Assembly (NCBI RefSeq): GCF_023614525.1
Contig: NZ_CP097885.1
Coordinates: forward strand, 742,501 to 806,500
Length of the DNA: 64,000 bases
DNA from: Peptoniphilus genitalis
Lineage (GTDB): Bacteria; Bacillota; Clostridia; Tissierellales; Peptoniphilaceae
Direction: 5' to 3'
The first letter of the stretch is position 1. Each line of letters opens with the position of its first letter. A program made the position numbers and the translations under genes. A model generated the notes under the pieces. The model did no database searches. It saw only the letters and a program-made list of their open reading frames with translations, and was not told the origin of the DNA. Shown piece by piece: positions 41,674 through 49,352 of this stretch.

Positions 41674-43158
41674 TCAGTAAAGTCCTGAAGATTTTTCAGA
41701 AGTATCAATGAAGATGTTCTTAACTTGTGAGTAAGCATCAAGCATCATCTTGTGGTTTTCTCTACCAATACCAGATTTTTTGTAGCCGCCAAAAGGTGCA
41801 CCTGCTGGAAGTTGGTTGTAAGTGTTAACCCAAACTCTACCAGTTTCAATTGCTCTTGCAACTCTTATTGCCTTGTTGATGTCTCTTGTCCAAACAGCTC
41901 CTGCTAGACCATAGTCTGAGTCATTTGCCATCTTAATAACTTCATCGACCTCCTTAAACTTAATTACAACTGCAACTGGTCCAAAGATTTCTTCTCTTGC
42001 AACCTTCATGTTGTTGTCAGCATTTGTAATAAGAGTTGGCATTGTGAAGTAACCATTTTCTGTGCCATTCTTTGTAGCCTTTTCGCCACCAACAGCAATT
42101 GTTGCTCCTTCTTTTCTTGCAACTTCTACATAACCAAGAACTTTTTCAGTTTGTGATCTGTTAACTTGGGCTCCAACTTGAGTGTCTTCTTCCCAAGGTA
42201 GACCAACCTTGATCTTCTTGAATTTTTCAATTGCCTTTTCAACAAATTCATCGTAGATATTTTCGTGAACAAAAACTCTTGAACCTGCACAACATACTTG
42301 TCCTTGGTTAAATAAGATACCCATAGCAAGACCATCAATTGCAAGATCCATGTCGCAGTCATCAAAGAAGATGTTAGCAGACTTACCACCAAGTTCTAGG
42401 GTAGCTGGAATTAATTTTTCTGCTGCAGCTCCTGCAATCTTGTAGCCAACTTCAGTTGAGCCAGTGAAGGCAAGTTTTGAAAGTCCTTCATGGTGTTGTA
42501 GGTATTCACCAGACTTAGATCCAGATCCTGTTACAACGTTAATAACTCCCTTTGGCACTACATCTTTTATCAACTTCATAAGTTCTAGAAGTGAAAGGGA
42601 AGTTGTTGAAGATGGTTTAATTACAACTGCGTCCCCTGCTGCTAAGGCTGGAGATAATTTCCATGCTGCCATTAAAAATGGGAAGTTCCATGGGATAATT
42701 TGACCAACAACTCCAAGTGGTTCACGAAGAACTATGGATAGGGTGTTTTCGTCAATAGCATTAGCAGTTCCTTCTTCAGCTAGGATTGCTCCTGCAAAGT
42801 ATCTAAAGTGTTCAGATGCTAGTGGAATATCAACATTTCTTGTTTCCCTAATTGGCTTACCATTGTCGAGAGTTTCAACCATGGCAAGGTGGTCAGCATT
42901 TTCATCAATAATATCAGCAATCTTGTTTAAGATTTTTGCTCTTTCGTATCTATTTGTCTTTTTGAATTGGTGGAAGCCTTCCCAAGCTGCCTTAACTGCC
43001 TTGTCTACATCAGCTTCAGATGCTTGGGCAATTGATGCAAGTTTTTCTCCATCAGCTGGACAAAATACATCTAAAGTTTCTCCATTTTCACTTTCAACAA
43101 ATTCTCCGCCAATAAATAGGCCATACTTTTTATCTAAATTAATGTTTGGTTTAGTCAT
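41674..43158 (-). CDS. NAD(P)-dependent aldehyde dehydrogenase
   Basis: 494 residues of the ALDH superfamily (AldA/ExaC group). The NAD-binding FTGSTEVGYKI, the catalytic Glu in LELGGKSANI and the catalytic Cys in GQVCCAGSR are present, as is the EEIFGPV segment. It oxidises aldehydes to acids in the cytosol. Physiological substrate is not known; possibilities are acetaldehyde or aldehydes from amino-acid breakdown. It is monocistronic, with GGAG before the ATG. Confidence 0.93.
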   Translation of the reverse strand: MTKPNINLDKKYGLFIGGEFVESENGETLDVFCPADGEKLASIAQASEADVDKAVKAAWEGFHQFKKTNRYERAKILNKIADIIDENADHLAMVETLDNGKPIRETRNVDIPLASEHFRYFAGAILAEEGTANAIDENTLSIVLREPLGVVGQIIPWNFPFLMAAWKLSPALAAGDAVVIKPSSTTSLSLLELMKLIKDVVPKGVINVVTGSGSKSGEYLQHHEGLSKLAFTGSTEVGYKIAGAAAEKLIPATLELGGKSANIFFDDCDMDLAIDGLAMGILFNQGQVCCAGSRVFVHENIYDEFVEKAIEKFKKIKVGLPWEEDTQVGAQVNRSQTEKVLGYVEVARKEGATIAVGGEKATKNGTENGYFTMPTLITNADNNMKVAREEIFGPVAVVIKFKEVDEVIKMANDSDYGLAGAVWTRDINKAIRVARAIETGRVWVNTYNQLPAGAPFGGYKKSGIGRENHKMMLDAYSQVKNIFIDTSEKSSGLY

Positions 43159-43293
43159 ATTACACTCCTTACTTTACTTTAATGTGTCATATAAAGCTTT
43201 CGTATAAGAAATACCCCTCAAAGTTGTTTTAAAAACCCATAAGTATATATTTTTAATTTTTTACTTAGAGAAAACTATGTGATTTTTTCCATT

Positions 43294-43322
43294 AAAAAAA
43301 GACTCTTTTCGAGTCCCTTTTT
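43294..43322 (-). terminator. Terminator of the XRE/membrane protein unit
   Basis: Stem GGGACTC/GAGTCTT (two G-U pairs on the minus strand), loop of five A/G, then seven T. Confidence 0.7.
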
Positions 43323-43358
43323 TAAAAATTCTAATTGATTTTCTTTATCAATTTTACT

Positions 43359-43835
43359 TTAAGTGTCCCATTCTAAAAATAAAATTTCTCCCTTATCTTC
43401 ATCAAGTATTAGAGCCACAAAATTTCCATACATTCCTGCAAAGACATATTCTGAAGTTGCTTTGAAATAAATTTTATTATTCAAATCAAGAGAAGGATCA
43501 AATCCTCTCTTTTTAACTTGTAAGTAACAAGTTTCTATTTGGGATTTTCTATTTTCATCTGTAATCTCATAATCCTCTAGTTCTTCTTTTATTTTTCCAA
43601 GGTCCTTCTTGTCAAAAGAAAATAAAATTGCAGCTTCGCCGTCTCCATGAAAGCTTGGCTCCTTATATAGTTCTCTTTCCCTTTTCACTGACTTTGGAAG
43701 GCTTATGCCAAATTCATTTTCCACTTTCTTCACTGACTGATCTCTTGGATCAGACAAAAAATATAAAAGTGGTATAGCGGCAAGAAAAATTATGAACATT
43801 GTAATTAAAATATTTTTAAATTTTTTATCGGTCAT
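43359..43835 (-). CDS. Membrane-anchored protein of unknown function
   Basis: 158 residues from the ATG at 43835, supported by GAGGGTG 6 nt upstream. One N-terminal membrane helix (about 8-28, ILITMFIIFLAAIPLLYFL) is followed by a soluble, charged domain that should lie outside the membrane. No family is recognised. It overlaps the XRE regulator gene by 11 nt and is therefore in one unit with it and the DUF2975 protein, which suggests a common role. Confidence 0.7.
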   Translation of the reverse strand: MTDKKFKNILITMFIIFLAAIPLLYFLSDPRDQSVKKVENEFGISLPKSVKRERELYKEPSFHGDGEAAILFSFDKKDLGKIKEELEDYEITDENRKSQIETCYLQVKKRGFDPSLDLNNKIYFKATSEYVFAGMYGNFVALILDEDKGEILFLEWDT

Positions 43836-44046
43836 CTTCATCACCCTCGTAACGTAAAATATCTCCAACTTGACAGTCTAAGACCCTACAAATTTCTGAA
43901 AGGGTAGAAAACCTTATGGCCCTAGCCTTATTTGTCTTTAAGATAGAAAGGTTTGAAAGACTAATGCCAACTTCCTCAGACAATTCTGTCAAAGTCATCT
44001 TATTCTTTGCAAGTTCAACGTCTAAATCAACAATTATTTTTCCCAT
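43825..44046 (-). CDS. Small XRE-family HTH regulator (YozG-like)
   Basis: 73 residues from the ATG at 44046 (GAGGTGG just upstream). Nearly the whole protein is one Cro/C1-type helix-turn-helix: LAKNKMTLTELSEEVGISLS is followed by NLSILKTNKARAIRFSTLSE and LDCQVGDILRY. Proteins of this type often pair with a DUF2975 membrane protein, as here. The palindrome next to the promoter at 44580-44606 is a candidate binding site, implying autoregulation. Confidence 0.88.
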   Translation of the reverse strand: MGKIIVDLDVELAKNKMTLTELSEEVGISLSNLSILKTNKARAIRFSTLSEICRVLDCQVGDILRYEGDEDDR

Positions 44047-44054
44047 AGTCCACC

Positions 44055-44525
44055 TCAAATCGTAAGATCATTTTCTTCTTTCAAGTCTATGCCTTCTTTA
44101 ACCATATCGCACAAGAGAAGAAAAATTTGTCCCACAAGCATGGACACAAGACCTGTCCCAATAAAAATAAGATTTGTTATGGAACCCTGGAGGTTGAAGT
44201 TGGTGTAAATTATTGCGAGGATAGATAAAAGAAAAATTCCTATAAAGGAAAGGGCCACTACTTGAAGGTTAAAAAGTGTCTTCCTCTCAAAAACTTTGTC
44301 CTTCCCATAATTTTTTAATGCCAAGAGTCCAAATACTAGGGCAAGTATAAGTCCCAAGACCATGGCTTGACACAAGACCATCATGGGATACTGCATATTC
44401 ATAAACATGGGGTAGATTCCTGACACTAGCTTAGCAAATTTATAAACTCCATAGAGTCCACAAGTTAAGGTAAAAATTGCAAGAATCAAAAGTCCCCCAA
44501 TAAATTTAACTCTAAAAGATTTCAT
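44055..44525 (-). CDS. DUF2975 family membrane protein
   Basis: 156 residues with four hydrophobic helices (about 8-30, 47-70, 88-108, 118-140) and an acidic C-terminal tail (GIDLKEENDLTI), typical of DUF2975. It is the first gene of a unit with the XRE regulator (8-nt gap) and the membrane-anchored protein. The family is widespread in Firmicutes, but its role is not known; the pairing suggests a membrane signal to the regulator. Confidence 0.82.
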   Translation of the reverse strand: MKSFRVKFIGGLLILAIFTLTCGLYGVYKFAKLVSGIYPMFMNMQYPMMVLCQAMVLGLILALVFGLLALKNYGKDKVFERKTLFNLQVVALSFIGIFLLSILAIIYTNFNLQGSITNLIFIGTGLVSMLVGQIFLLLCDMVKEGIDLKEENDLTI

Positions 44526-44548
44526 GATAAGCTCCTTTCTTTTTCTTT

Positions 44549-44606
44549 ATTATAATATTTAAGTTTATGTTTTTCAATAATTATTTATTGTTTATCAATA
44601 AATAAT
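44549..44606 (-). promoter_or_regulatory. Promoter and adjacent palindrome of the DUF2975-XRE unit
   Basis: TTGAAA (44572-44577), 17-bp spacer, TATAAT (44549-44554) on the minus strand. An 11-bp inverted repeat ATTATTTATTG-N5-CAATAAATAAT (44580-44606) abuts the -35. Confidence 0.75.
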
Positions 44607-44900
44607 TTATCTTTTACATTAAATTTTAATTTCTTCTATTTAAAATTATTTATTCTTCTACTTCCATAAGCTCTACAAATTTTCATAACTTAGTCACTTC
44701 CCTTAATTAATACAAATTTTAAAAATTTATGAAATCCTTTTTATAGGACTTTTTGATAAATAATTTTTTGCCAATAAATTTTTATATATAGTAAGAAAAA
44801 TCTTTTTAAATAAACTATTAGTAAAAAAGATTTTTCTTATCATAAAAAGTGTTCATCCTTCGCCTAATTAACAAGCTTCCTTTATAATTTTTGGTCCTTA
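44607..44900. other. AT-rich divergent intergenic region with long hairpin
   Basis: A perfect 16-bp inverted repeat lies at 44791-44806 and 44823-44838 (core AAGAAAAATCTTTTT) with a 16-nt loop. The rest shows no coding frame. Confidence 0.65.
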
Positions 44901-44909
44901 TGTTATAAT
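44901..44909 (+). promoter_or_regulatory. Extended -10 of the LRR protein gene
   Basis: TGTTATAAT with no good -35; GGGGGAGG stands ahead of the ATG at 44953. Confidence 0.5.
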
Positions 44910-44952
44910 ATATATAAGAAAAATTTTTAATTAGGGGGAGGACGTACATAAT

Positions 44953-45546
44953 ATGGAAAAACCTTGGGAGTTTGATGATTTTATTTTTGACGGCGATGTT
45001 TTAAAGGGAATGACAAGAAAGGGCAAAGACAAAATCAAAAATGAAGAATTATTTGATATGGTAGTGCCTACTGAAGGACCTGACGGAACTAAGATCAGAG
45101 TAATTGGAGAACAATGCTTCTTTAGAAGAAAACTTAACTCTGTTGTAATTCCTGAAACTGTAGAAGAAATCCAATACGAAGCTTTTGGTGTTAACAACCT
45201 TACTGAAGTAGAAATTCCTGATTCAGTTAAAAAGATTGACGCTTACGCTTTCTACAGAAACAAATTAACTGACGTTAAGTTACCAGAAGAAGTTGAATTT
45301 ATCGGTGACAATGCTTTCTCACTAAACCAAATCGGTGAAATTGATTTTCCTGATACAGTAGAATTCATTGGTGTAAGTGCTTTCTACAAGAACAACCTTA
45401 CAGAAGTTAACTTACCTAAGAACATTAAGGAAATCGACATGTATGCATTCAGAAAGAATAACATTCATGAAGTTCAAGTTCCAGCTGGTATGGAAAAACT
45501 TGACAATAGAGCTTTCGAAGAAAACACTGTTGTTAAAGAAGCTTAA
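44953..45546 (+). CDS. BspA-type leucine-rich repeat protein, apparently cytosolic
   Basis: 197 residues. From about residue 60 there are six repeats of 23 residues with the LRR_5 pattern (LTEVEIPDSVKKIDAYAFYRN, then LTDVKLPEEVEFIGDNAF and so on). LRR_5 proteins of Firmicutes are usually secreted adhesins, but this one starts MEKPWEFDDF with no signal peptide and no anchor. It is therefore probably cytosolic and may act in protein binding. Codon use is that of a highly expressed gene. It stands alone with promoter and terminator. Confidence 0.85.
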   Translation: MEKPWEFDDFIFDGDVLKGMTRKGKDKIKNEELFDMVVPTEGPDGTKIRVIGEQCFFRRKLNSVVIPETVEEIQYEAFGVNNLTEVEIPDSVKKIDAYAFYRNKLTDVKLPEEVEFIGDNAFSLNQIGEIDFPDTVEFIGVSAFYKNNLTEVNLPKNIKEIDMYAFRKNNIHEVQVPAGMEKLDNRAFEENTVVKEA

Positions 45547-45556
45547 TATTAATTAT

Positions 45557-45586
45557 AAACTGTTGCTTTGGGCAACAGTTTTTTAT
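45557..45586 (+). terminator. Terminator of LRR protein gene
   Basis: 10-bp stem AAACTGTTGC/GCAACAGTTT, loop TTTGG, T tail. Confidence 0.92.
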
Positions 45587-45612
45587 TGCATTTTTACAAT
45601 TGCAAATTAAAC

Positions 45613-45644
45613 AACAAAAAAACTGTCAGACTTCTGACAGTTTT
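45613..45644 (-). terminator. Terminator of OCD-family gene
   Basis: 12-bp perfect stem AAAACTGTCAGA/TCTGACAGTTTT (45619-45644) with a T run on the minus strand. Confidence 0.92.
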
Positions 45645-45654
45645 CTAATTTATT

Positions 45655-46653
45655 TTACATTTCTATTTTTGTTCCTATTCCCTTTTCCTTAGCAAGTTGG
45701 TAAATCTTTTCACCTGCCACAAGGTCTAGACCTGCGAAGCCCACAGTCTTAAACCAAGTTATCTCTTCCCTGGACTCTCTTCCCACTTCTCTTCCAAGTA
45801 GGAGGTCACCAAGTTCGTGAGCAACCTTCTCTTTAGAAATTTTTCCTTCATTCATCGGGATGATAACATCTCCTGCCTCTTCAATTACACCTTCATTTGT
45901 ATCAGTGAAAATCTTGCCAGCCCTCACCAAAAGCTCTGGAGGAGTTTCCTGCATATCAGGAGTGTAGGAACCCACACTATTTACATGGACACCCTTCTTG
46001 ACCTTAGCGCCATCAAATACAGGCTTCTTAGAAGTGGTAACAGTAGTTATTATGTCCACATCTCCTAAGACTTCATCAAGCTCTTTAATTGCAAGTATCT
46101 TTGCCCCGTAGCCTTTTAATTTTTCATCCATTTTCCTTGCAAAGGCCTCTGCCCTCTCGTAGTTCACATCATAAACATAGGACTTTTCTATGTCTCTTAC
46201 TGCAAGGACTGCCTCAAGCTGAGTCCCAGCTTGCCCGCCTGTTCCTATTAATAGAAAAGATTTTGCATCCTTATTGGCTAGGACCTCTGTAGCTGCACCT
46301 GACACTGCCCCAGTCCTTAGTCTTGTTAGGATTGTTCCATCGAGAATTGCCTTTACAAATCCATTGTCCTTGTCAATTAAGATCATTGTTGATGGAGAAC
46401 TAACAAGTCCCTTATCAATGTTTCCTGGATAGATGTCAATTATCTTCATGCCAAGAGCCTTCTTGTCCTTGATGTAGCCTGGCATAAAAATAGCAGTGCT
46501 TGATGAGTCCTTGTCTACGTCAATTACAGTTCTTAGGGGAATGTCGGACCCTCCTTGGCTGTAACTCTTTAGGGCTTCCTTGTCTGCCTCAATTATATCT
46601 TTAATGTCAACTGCCTTTAAAATATCTTCTTCCCTTAAAATTAATATTTCCAT
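45655..46653 (-). CDS. Ornithine cyclodeaminase / mu-crystallin family protein
   Basis: 332 residues. The family dimer domain (LRTVIDVD, MPGYIKDKKALGMKIIDIYPGN) and the Rossmann motif IGTGGQAGTQ are clear; TILTRLRTGAVSGAAT and VNSVGSYTPDMQE hold the conserved substrate residues. Members include ornithine cyclodeaminase, alanine dehydrogenase and delta1-pyrroline-2-carboxylate reductase; sequence alone does not choose between them. The reductase role would fit the aconitase X operon at 10-16 kb (see findings). It is monocistronic. Confidence 0.87.
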   Translation of the reverse strand: MEILILREEDILKAVDIKDIIEADKEALKSYSQGGSDIPLRTVIDVDKDSSSTAIFMPGYIKDKKALGMKIIDIYPGNIDKGLVSSPSTMILIDKDNGFVKAILDGTILTRLRTGAVSGAATEVLANKDAKSFLLIGTGGQAGTQLEAVLAVRDIEKSYVYDVNYERAEAFARKMDEKLKGYGAKILAIKELDEVLGDVDIITTVTTSKKPVFDGAKVKKGVHVNSVGSYTPDMQETPPELLVRAGKIFTDTNEGVIEEAGDVIIPMNEGKISKEKVAHELGDLLLGREVGRESREEITWFKTVGFAGLDLVAGEKIYQLAKEKGIGTKIEM

Positions 46654-46681
46654 AATTACCTACTTTCTTTATACTTAGTTT

Positions 46682-47734
46682 TTATAAAATTCTCAAGTTT
46701 AATTTCTTTTTTATTGACCTCAAGATGATAGAAGTTAAAAGAGAAATAACAAAAATCCCCATAATTTCTAGGATGCTAACTAGGACCTTGCTTAAGCCAG
46801 CAAAGTTTACATAAGTTAGCCCACGGCTGCCCAAAAAGTCCAGAAAGACCAAATGGATTATAAAAATCACAAAAATATTTTCAGAAACTATCCTTAGAAA
46901 AGTCTTTAGCTTTTGACTTTCGATTTTCGCCTTCATGCATAGGGCAAAAAGTGAATAGGCCAGACCAAAGATCAAGATGTTGTTGCCTTCCCAGGCGTAG
47001 AGGTTTAAGCCTTCCCCACTCATCTTAATTACACTTAAGACCAAGAGGATATAAGATGCGAGAAAAATCAAAAAATAAAAACCTGCTTTCCTGTCAAGAA
47101 TTTTGGACTTATACTTTTTAAAATATCCTCCCAAAAGAGCAAACATGACATAGTTGTAGGCCCCGCTAAGTTCATAAAACTTTAGGATTTTAAAAATCCT
47201 TATATTAAAGACTGTTATTGCAAAATTTATTGTAAGCGAAATTATAATCCAAATTCCCAAAATATATTTTAATTGGCCCTCTTCCTTCTTCACAAGAAAA
47301 TTCCCAAGAGGAGCAAAAATATAGATAAAAATTATTATAAAAATATAGTAGAGGTGGTTTTTAAAGTTTCCATCTAAGATGTCGGATACCATGGCACCAA
47401 TGTCAAGGGGCTTGTGGTATTGGAAAATTGTTGAAAGGCAGGACAAAGTTCTGTAAAAGATTTCTGCTAAAATAAAGTAAATAAAAAATTTTATAACCTG
47501 TCTTGCAACTTTCTCATAAGATATCTCGCCTCTTGTGTAGAGAAGATAACCACTTGCCATGCAGAAGGCTGGAACGCAAAACCTAAAGAAGGATCCCGCA
47601 AATAAAAAATATTTCCATGTCATAGTGTCCATGTCGTAGGCTGATCCAGGTGCAAGGACGTGGATGGCAATAGTTGCTATTATAGCAATGAATTTTATTA
47701 AATCTATCTTATAATCTCTAGTGGACCCTTTCAT
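46682..47734 (-). CDS. Acyltransferase family 3 membrane protein
   Basis: 350 residues with about ten membrane helices. The N-terminal RDYKIDLIKFIAIIATIAIHV matches the OatA/WecH-type acyltransferase-3 start, with the conserved His, and the RFCVPAFCMASGYLL segment with the F-x-x-P-x-F motif follows. Members O-acetylate cell-wall or exopolysaccharide sugars; no SGNH domain is fused. No glycan genes lie nearby, so the target is unknown. Confidence 0.88.
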   Translation of the reverse strand: MKGSTRDYKIDLIKFIAIIATIAIHVLAPGSAYDMDTMTWKYFLFAGSFFRFCVPAFCMASGYLLYTRGEISYEKVARQVIKFFIYFILAEIFYRTLSCLSTIFQYHKPLDIGAMVSDILDGNFKNHLYYIFIIIFIYIFAPLGNFLVKKEEGQLKYILGIWIIISLTINFAITVFNIRIFKILKFYELSGAYNYVMFALLGGYFKKYKSKILDRKAGFYFLIFLASYILLVLSVIKMSGEGLNLYAWEGNNILIFGLAYSLFALCMKAKIESQKLKTFLRIVSENIFVIFIIHLVFLDFLGSRGLTYVNFAGLSKVLVSILEIMGIFVISLLTSIILRSIKKKLNLRIL

Positions 47735-48153
47735 ACTAACTCCTCAAATTATTTTAATTTAATTTTATCATATAGGCCGCCTTTTACAATGAAAGACTAT
47801 AAAGTTTTTATCAATAAGTTTTGACCGGTGTCTTTAAAGCTTAATCTTATTATTTTTCCCTATCTCATTAAACATTCTTCCTTAATACTTGTCCCACTGT
47901 CTTTAAAGTTTTATTTTGATACTTCCCACAGCTTTTTAAAATTTTGCAACTAATTTATTCCCTATAGAAATTTTTTCATAATAGTTTTACGAATTCTTGA
48001 CTTCTTACATTTTACAAATGCCTAGCTAATTATGACTTTACTAATCATTAACTTTTTGTGGCTTTGGAATTAATAATTTAATATTTTCAACAATTATTAA
48101 CTCCTAAAGTTTCCATTCTCAAAAATATTTTCACACAAGAAAGGCAAACAAAA
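47735..48153. other. AT-rich intergenic region
   Basis: No coding frame is recognised. Two copies of TGTCTTTAAAG occur, near 47829 and 47899. It ends in the hgd operon terminator. Confidence 0.45.
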
Positions 48154-48177
48154 AAGACGCCGATCTCTCGACGCCTT
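48148..48177 (-). terminator. hgdCAB operon terminator
   Basis: 10-bp stem AAGGCGTCGA/TCGGCGTCTT on the minus strand, with two G-U pairs that exist only in RNA of this strand, a four-base loop and a T tail. Confidence 0.9.
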
Positions 48178-48191
48178 AAAATTTTATTTTA

Positions 48192-49340
48192 TTACATTCT
48201 ATTAAGTTGAACCATTTCTTCAAATGTTTCAAGTTGAGTCTTAGCTTGACCGAAGTCAGTCATTTGTTGGTCATAACCAAGTTTGATTAGTGGAATACCA
48301 GCTTTTTCGTAAGCTTGTTTTAATGATGGATATTCCATTTCTTCTGTATCGTTGAATGTCATCATGAATACTAGACAACCATCAGCATCGTTATCAACTG
48401 CTAGGTCAACAACATATTTTGGTCTCTTCCAAATATCTGGGTCGTAAAGAATTGGATCTTCGTCCATTCTTGCGAATTGGTCAGCAAGTGCCATGTATGG
48501 ATCTTCGATTGAAGTATCAACATCAACCTTGAATCCTCTTGATTCACTTGCAACGTCGTCTGCAACTACACAGATGTTGAAGTCGTCAAGTACTTGAAGA
48601 AGTGCAGGGTTATCAGTGATAACACCAGAAGTTACTACTCTTGGTCCCTTGCATTCTTCTTTTGGCATAGCCTTAAGTGCTTCAATAAGTTCTTTTAACA
48701 TCTTGTTGTGTTCGTCTTTTAGCATGTGGTGTGATGCCTTAAGAACGTTACTTCTGTCTGATGCCTTAATTGTTTGTGAATAGTCTCCACATAGTTTAAC
48801 AAATTCTCTCTTAAGAGCTCTGTTTTCGTTGTAAACTTCGCAAGCCTTCTTAAGGTTTTCGTCAGTAATCTTAACGTCACAAATTTCTTCAAGTCTTTCA
48901 GCAGCTTGTTTGAAGATTGTAGCGTTGTATTTTTTACCAAATTCTTCTTTTCTGTGTTGTGCATGGTTTAAGAATACCATAGGAATCTTTCTACCAACAG
49001 AAACTTTGTAGTTTTGAGAGAATGGTCTTAGTGTATCATCAAGTGTTGTTATCATTGATGCGCTAAGTCCATCAAGAGATCCGTCAAGACCCATTTCTAA
49101 ACATCTAAGTGCTAGTGAATAGTAGAATGTTGGGAAATATTCTTTAGCCTTATCAATAGGTCCTTGTCCTCCCCAAACTCCGTAAGGTACAAGTCCACCT
49201 GCATAGATGATTTCTTCAGGTGCGTAGTAAGGGAAAACACCAACTACTTTTTTACCTTCTGCAAGGTACTTGTCGATTTGTTCTCTTCCGTTTTCTGCTA
49301 TATGTTTAAATTCTTTTAATAATTCTTTTATATCAGTCAT
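48192..49340 (-). CDS. hgdB: (R)-2-hydroxyglutaryl-CoA dehydratase beta subunit
   Basis: 382 residues of the HgdB/FldC family (2-hydroxyacyl-CoA dehydratase D component). VVGVFPYYAPEEIIYAGGLVPYG near the start and the paired Cys segments (RCLEMGLDG, VFMMTFNDTEE near the end) are typical. With HgdA it carries [4Fe-4S] clusters and, after one-electron activation by HgdC, dehydrates 2-hydroxyglutaryl-CoA to glutaconyl-CoA. Last gene of hgdCAB, 12 nt after hgdA. GGGGTG precedes the ATG. Confidence 0.95.
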   Translation of the reverse strand: MTDIKELLKEFKHIAENGREQIDKYLAEGKKVVGVFPYYAPEEIIYAGGLVPYGVWGGQGPIDKAKEYFPTFYYSLALRCLEMGLDGSLDGLSASMITTLDDTLRPFSQNYKVSVGRKIPMVFLNHAQHRKEEFGKKYNATIFKQAAERLEEICDVKITDENLKKACEVYNENRALKREFVKLCGDYSQTIKASDRSNVLKASHHMLKDEHNKMLKELIEALKAMPKEECKGPRVVTSGVITDNPALLQVLDDFNICVVADDVASESRGFKVDVDTSIEDPYMALADQFARMDEDPILYDPDIWKRPKYVVDLAVDNDADGCLVFMMTFNDTEEMEYPSLKQAYEKAGIPLIKLGYDQQMTDFGQAKTQLETFEEMVQLNRM

Positions 49341-49352
49341 TTTGCACCCCTA

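Noticed and set aside
47735-48153. Third tract of the 18/36-bp repeat family
   Set aside because: Only two copies of TGTCTTTAAAG about 70 bp apart could be found; there is no regular period.
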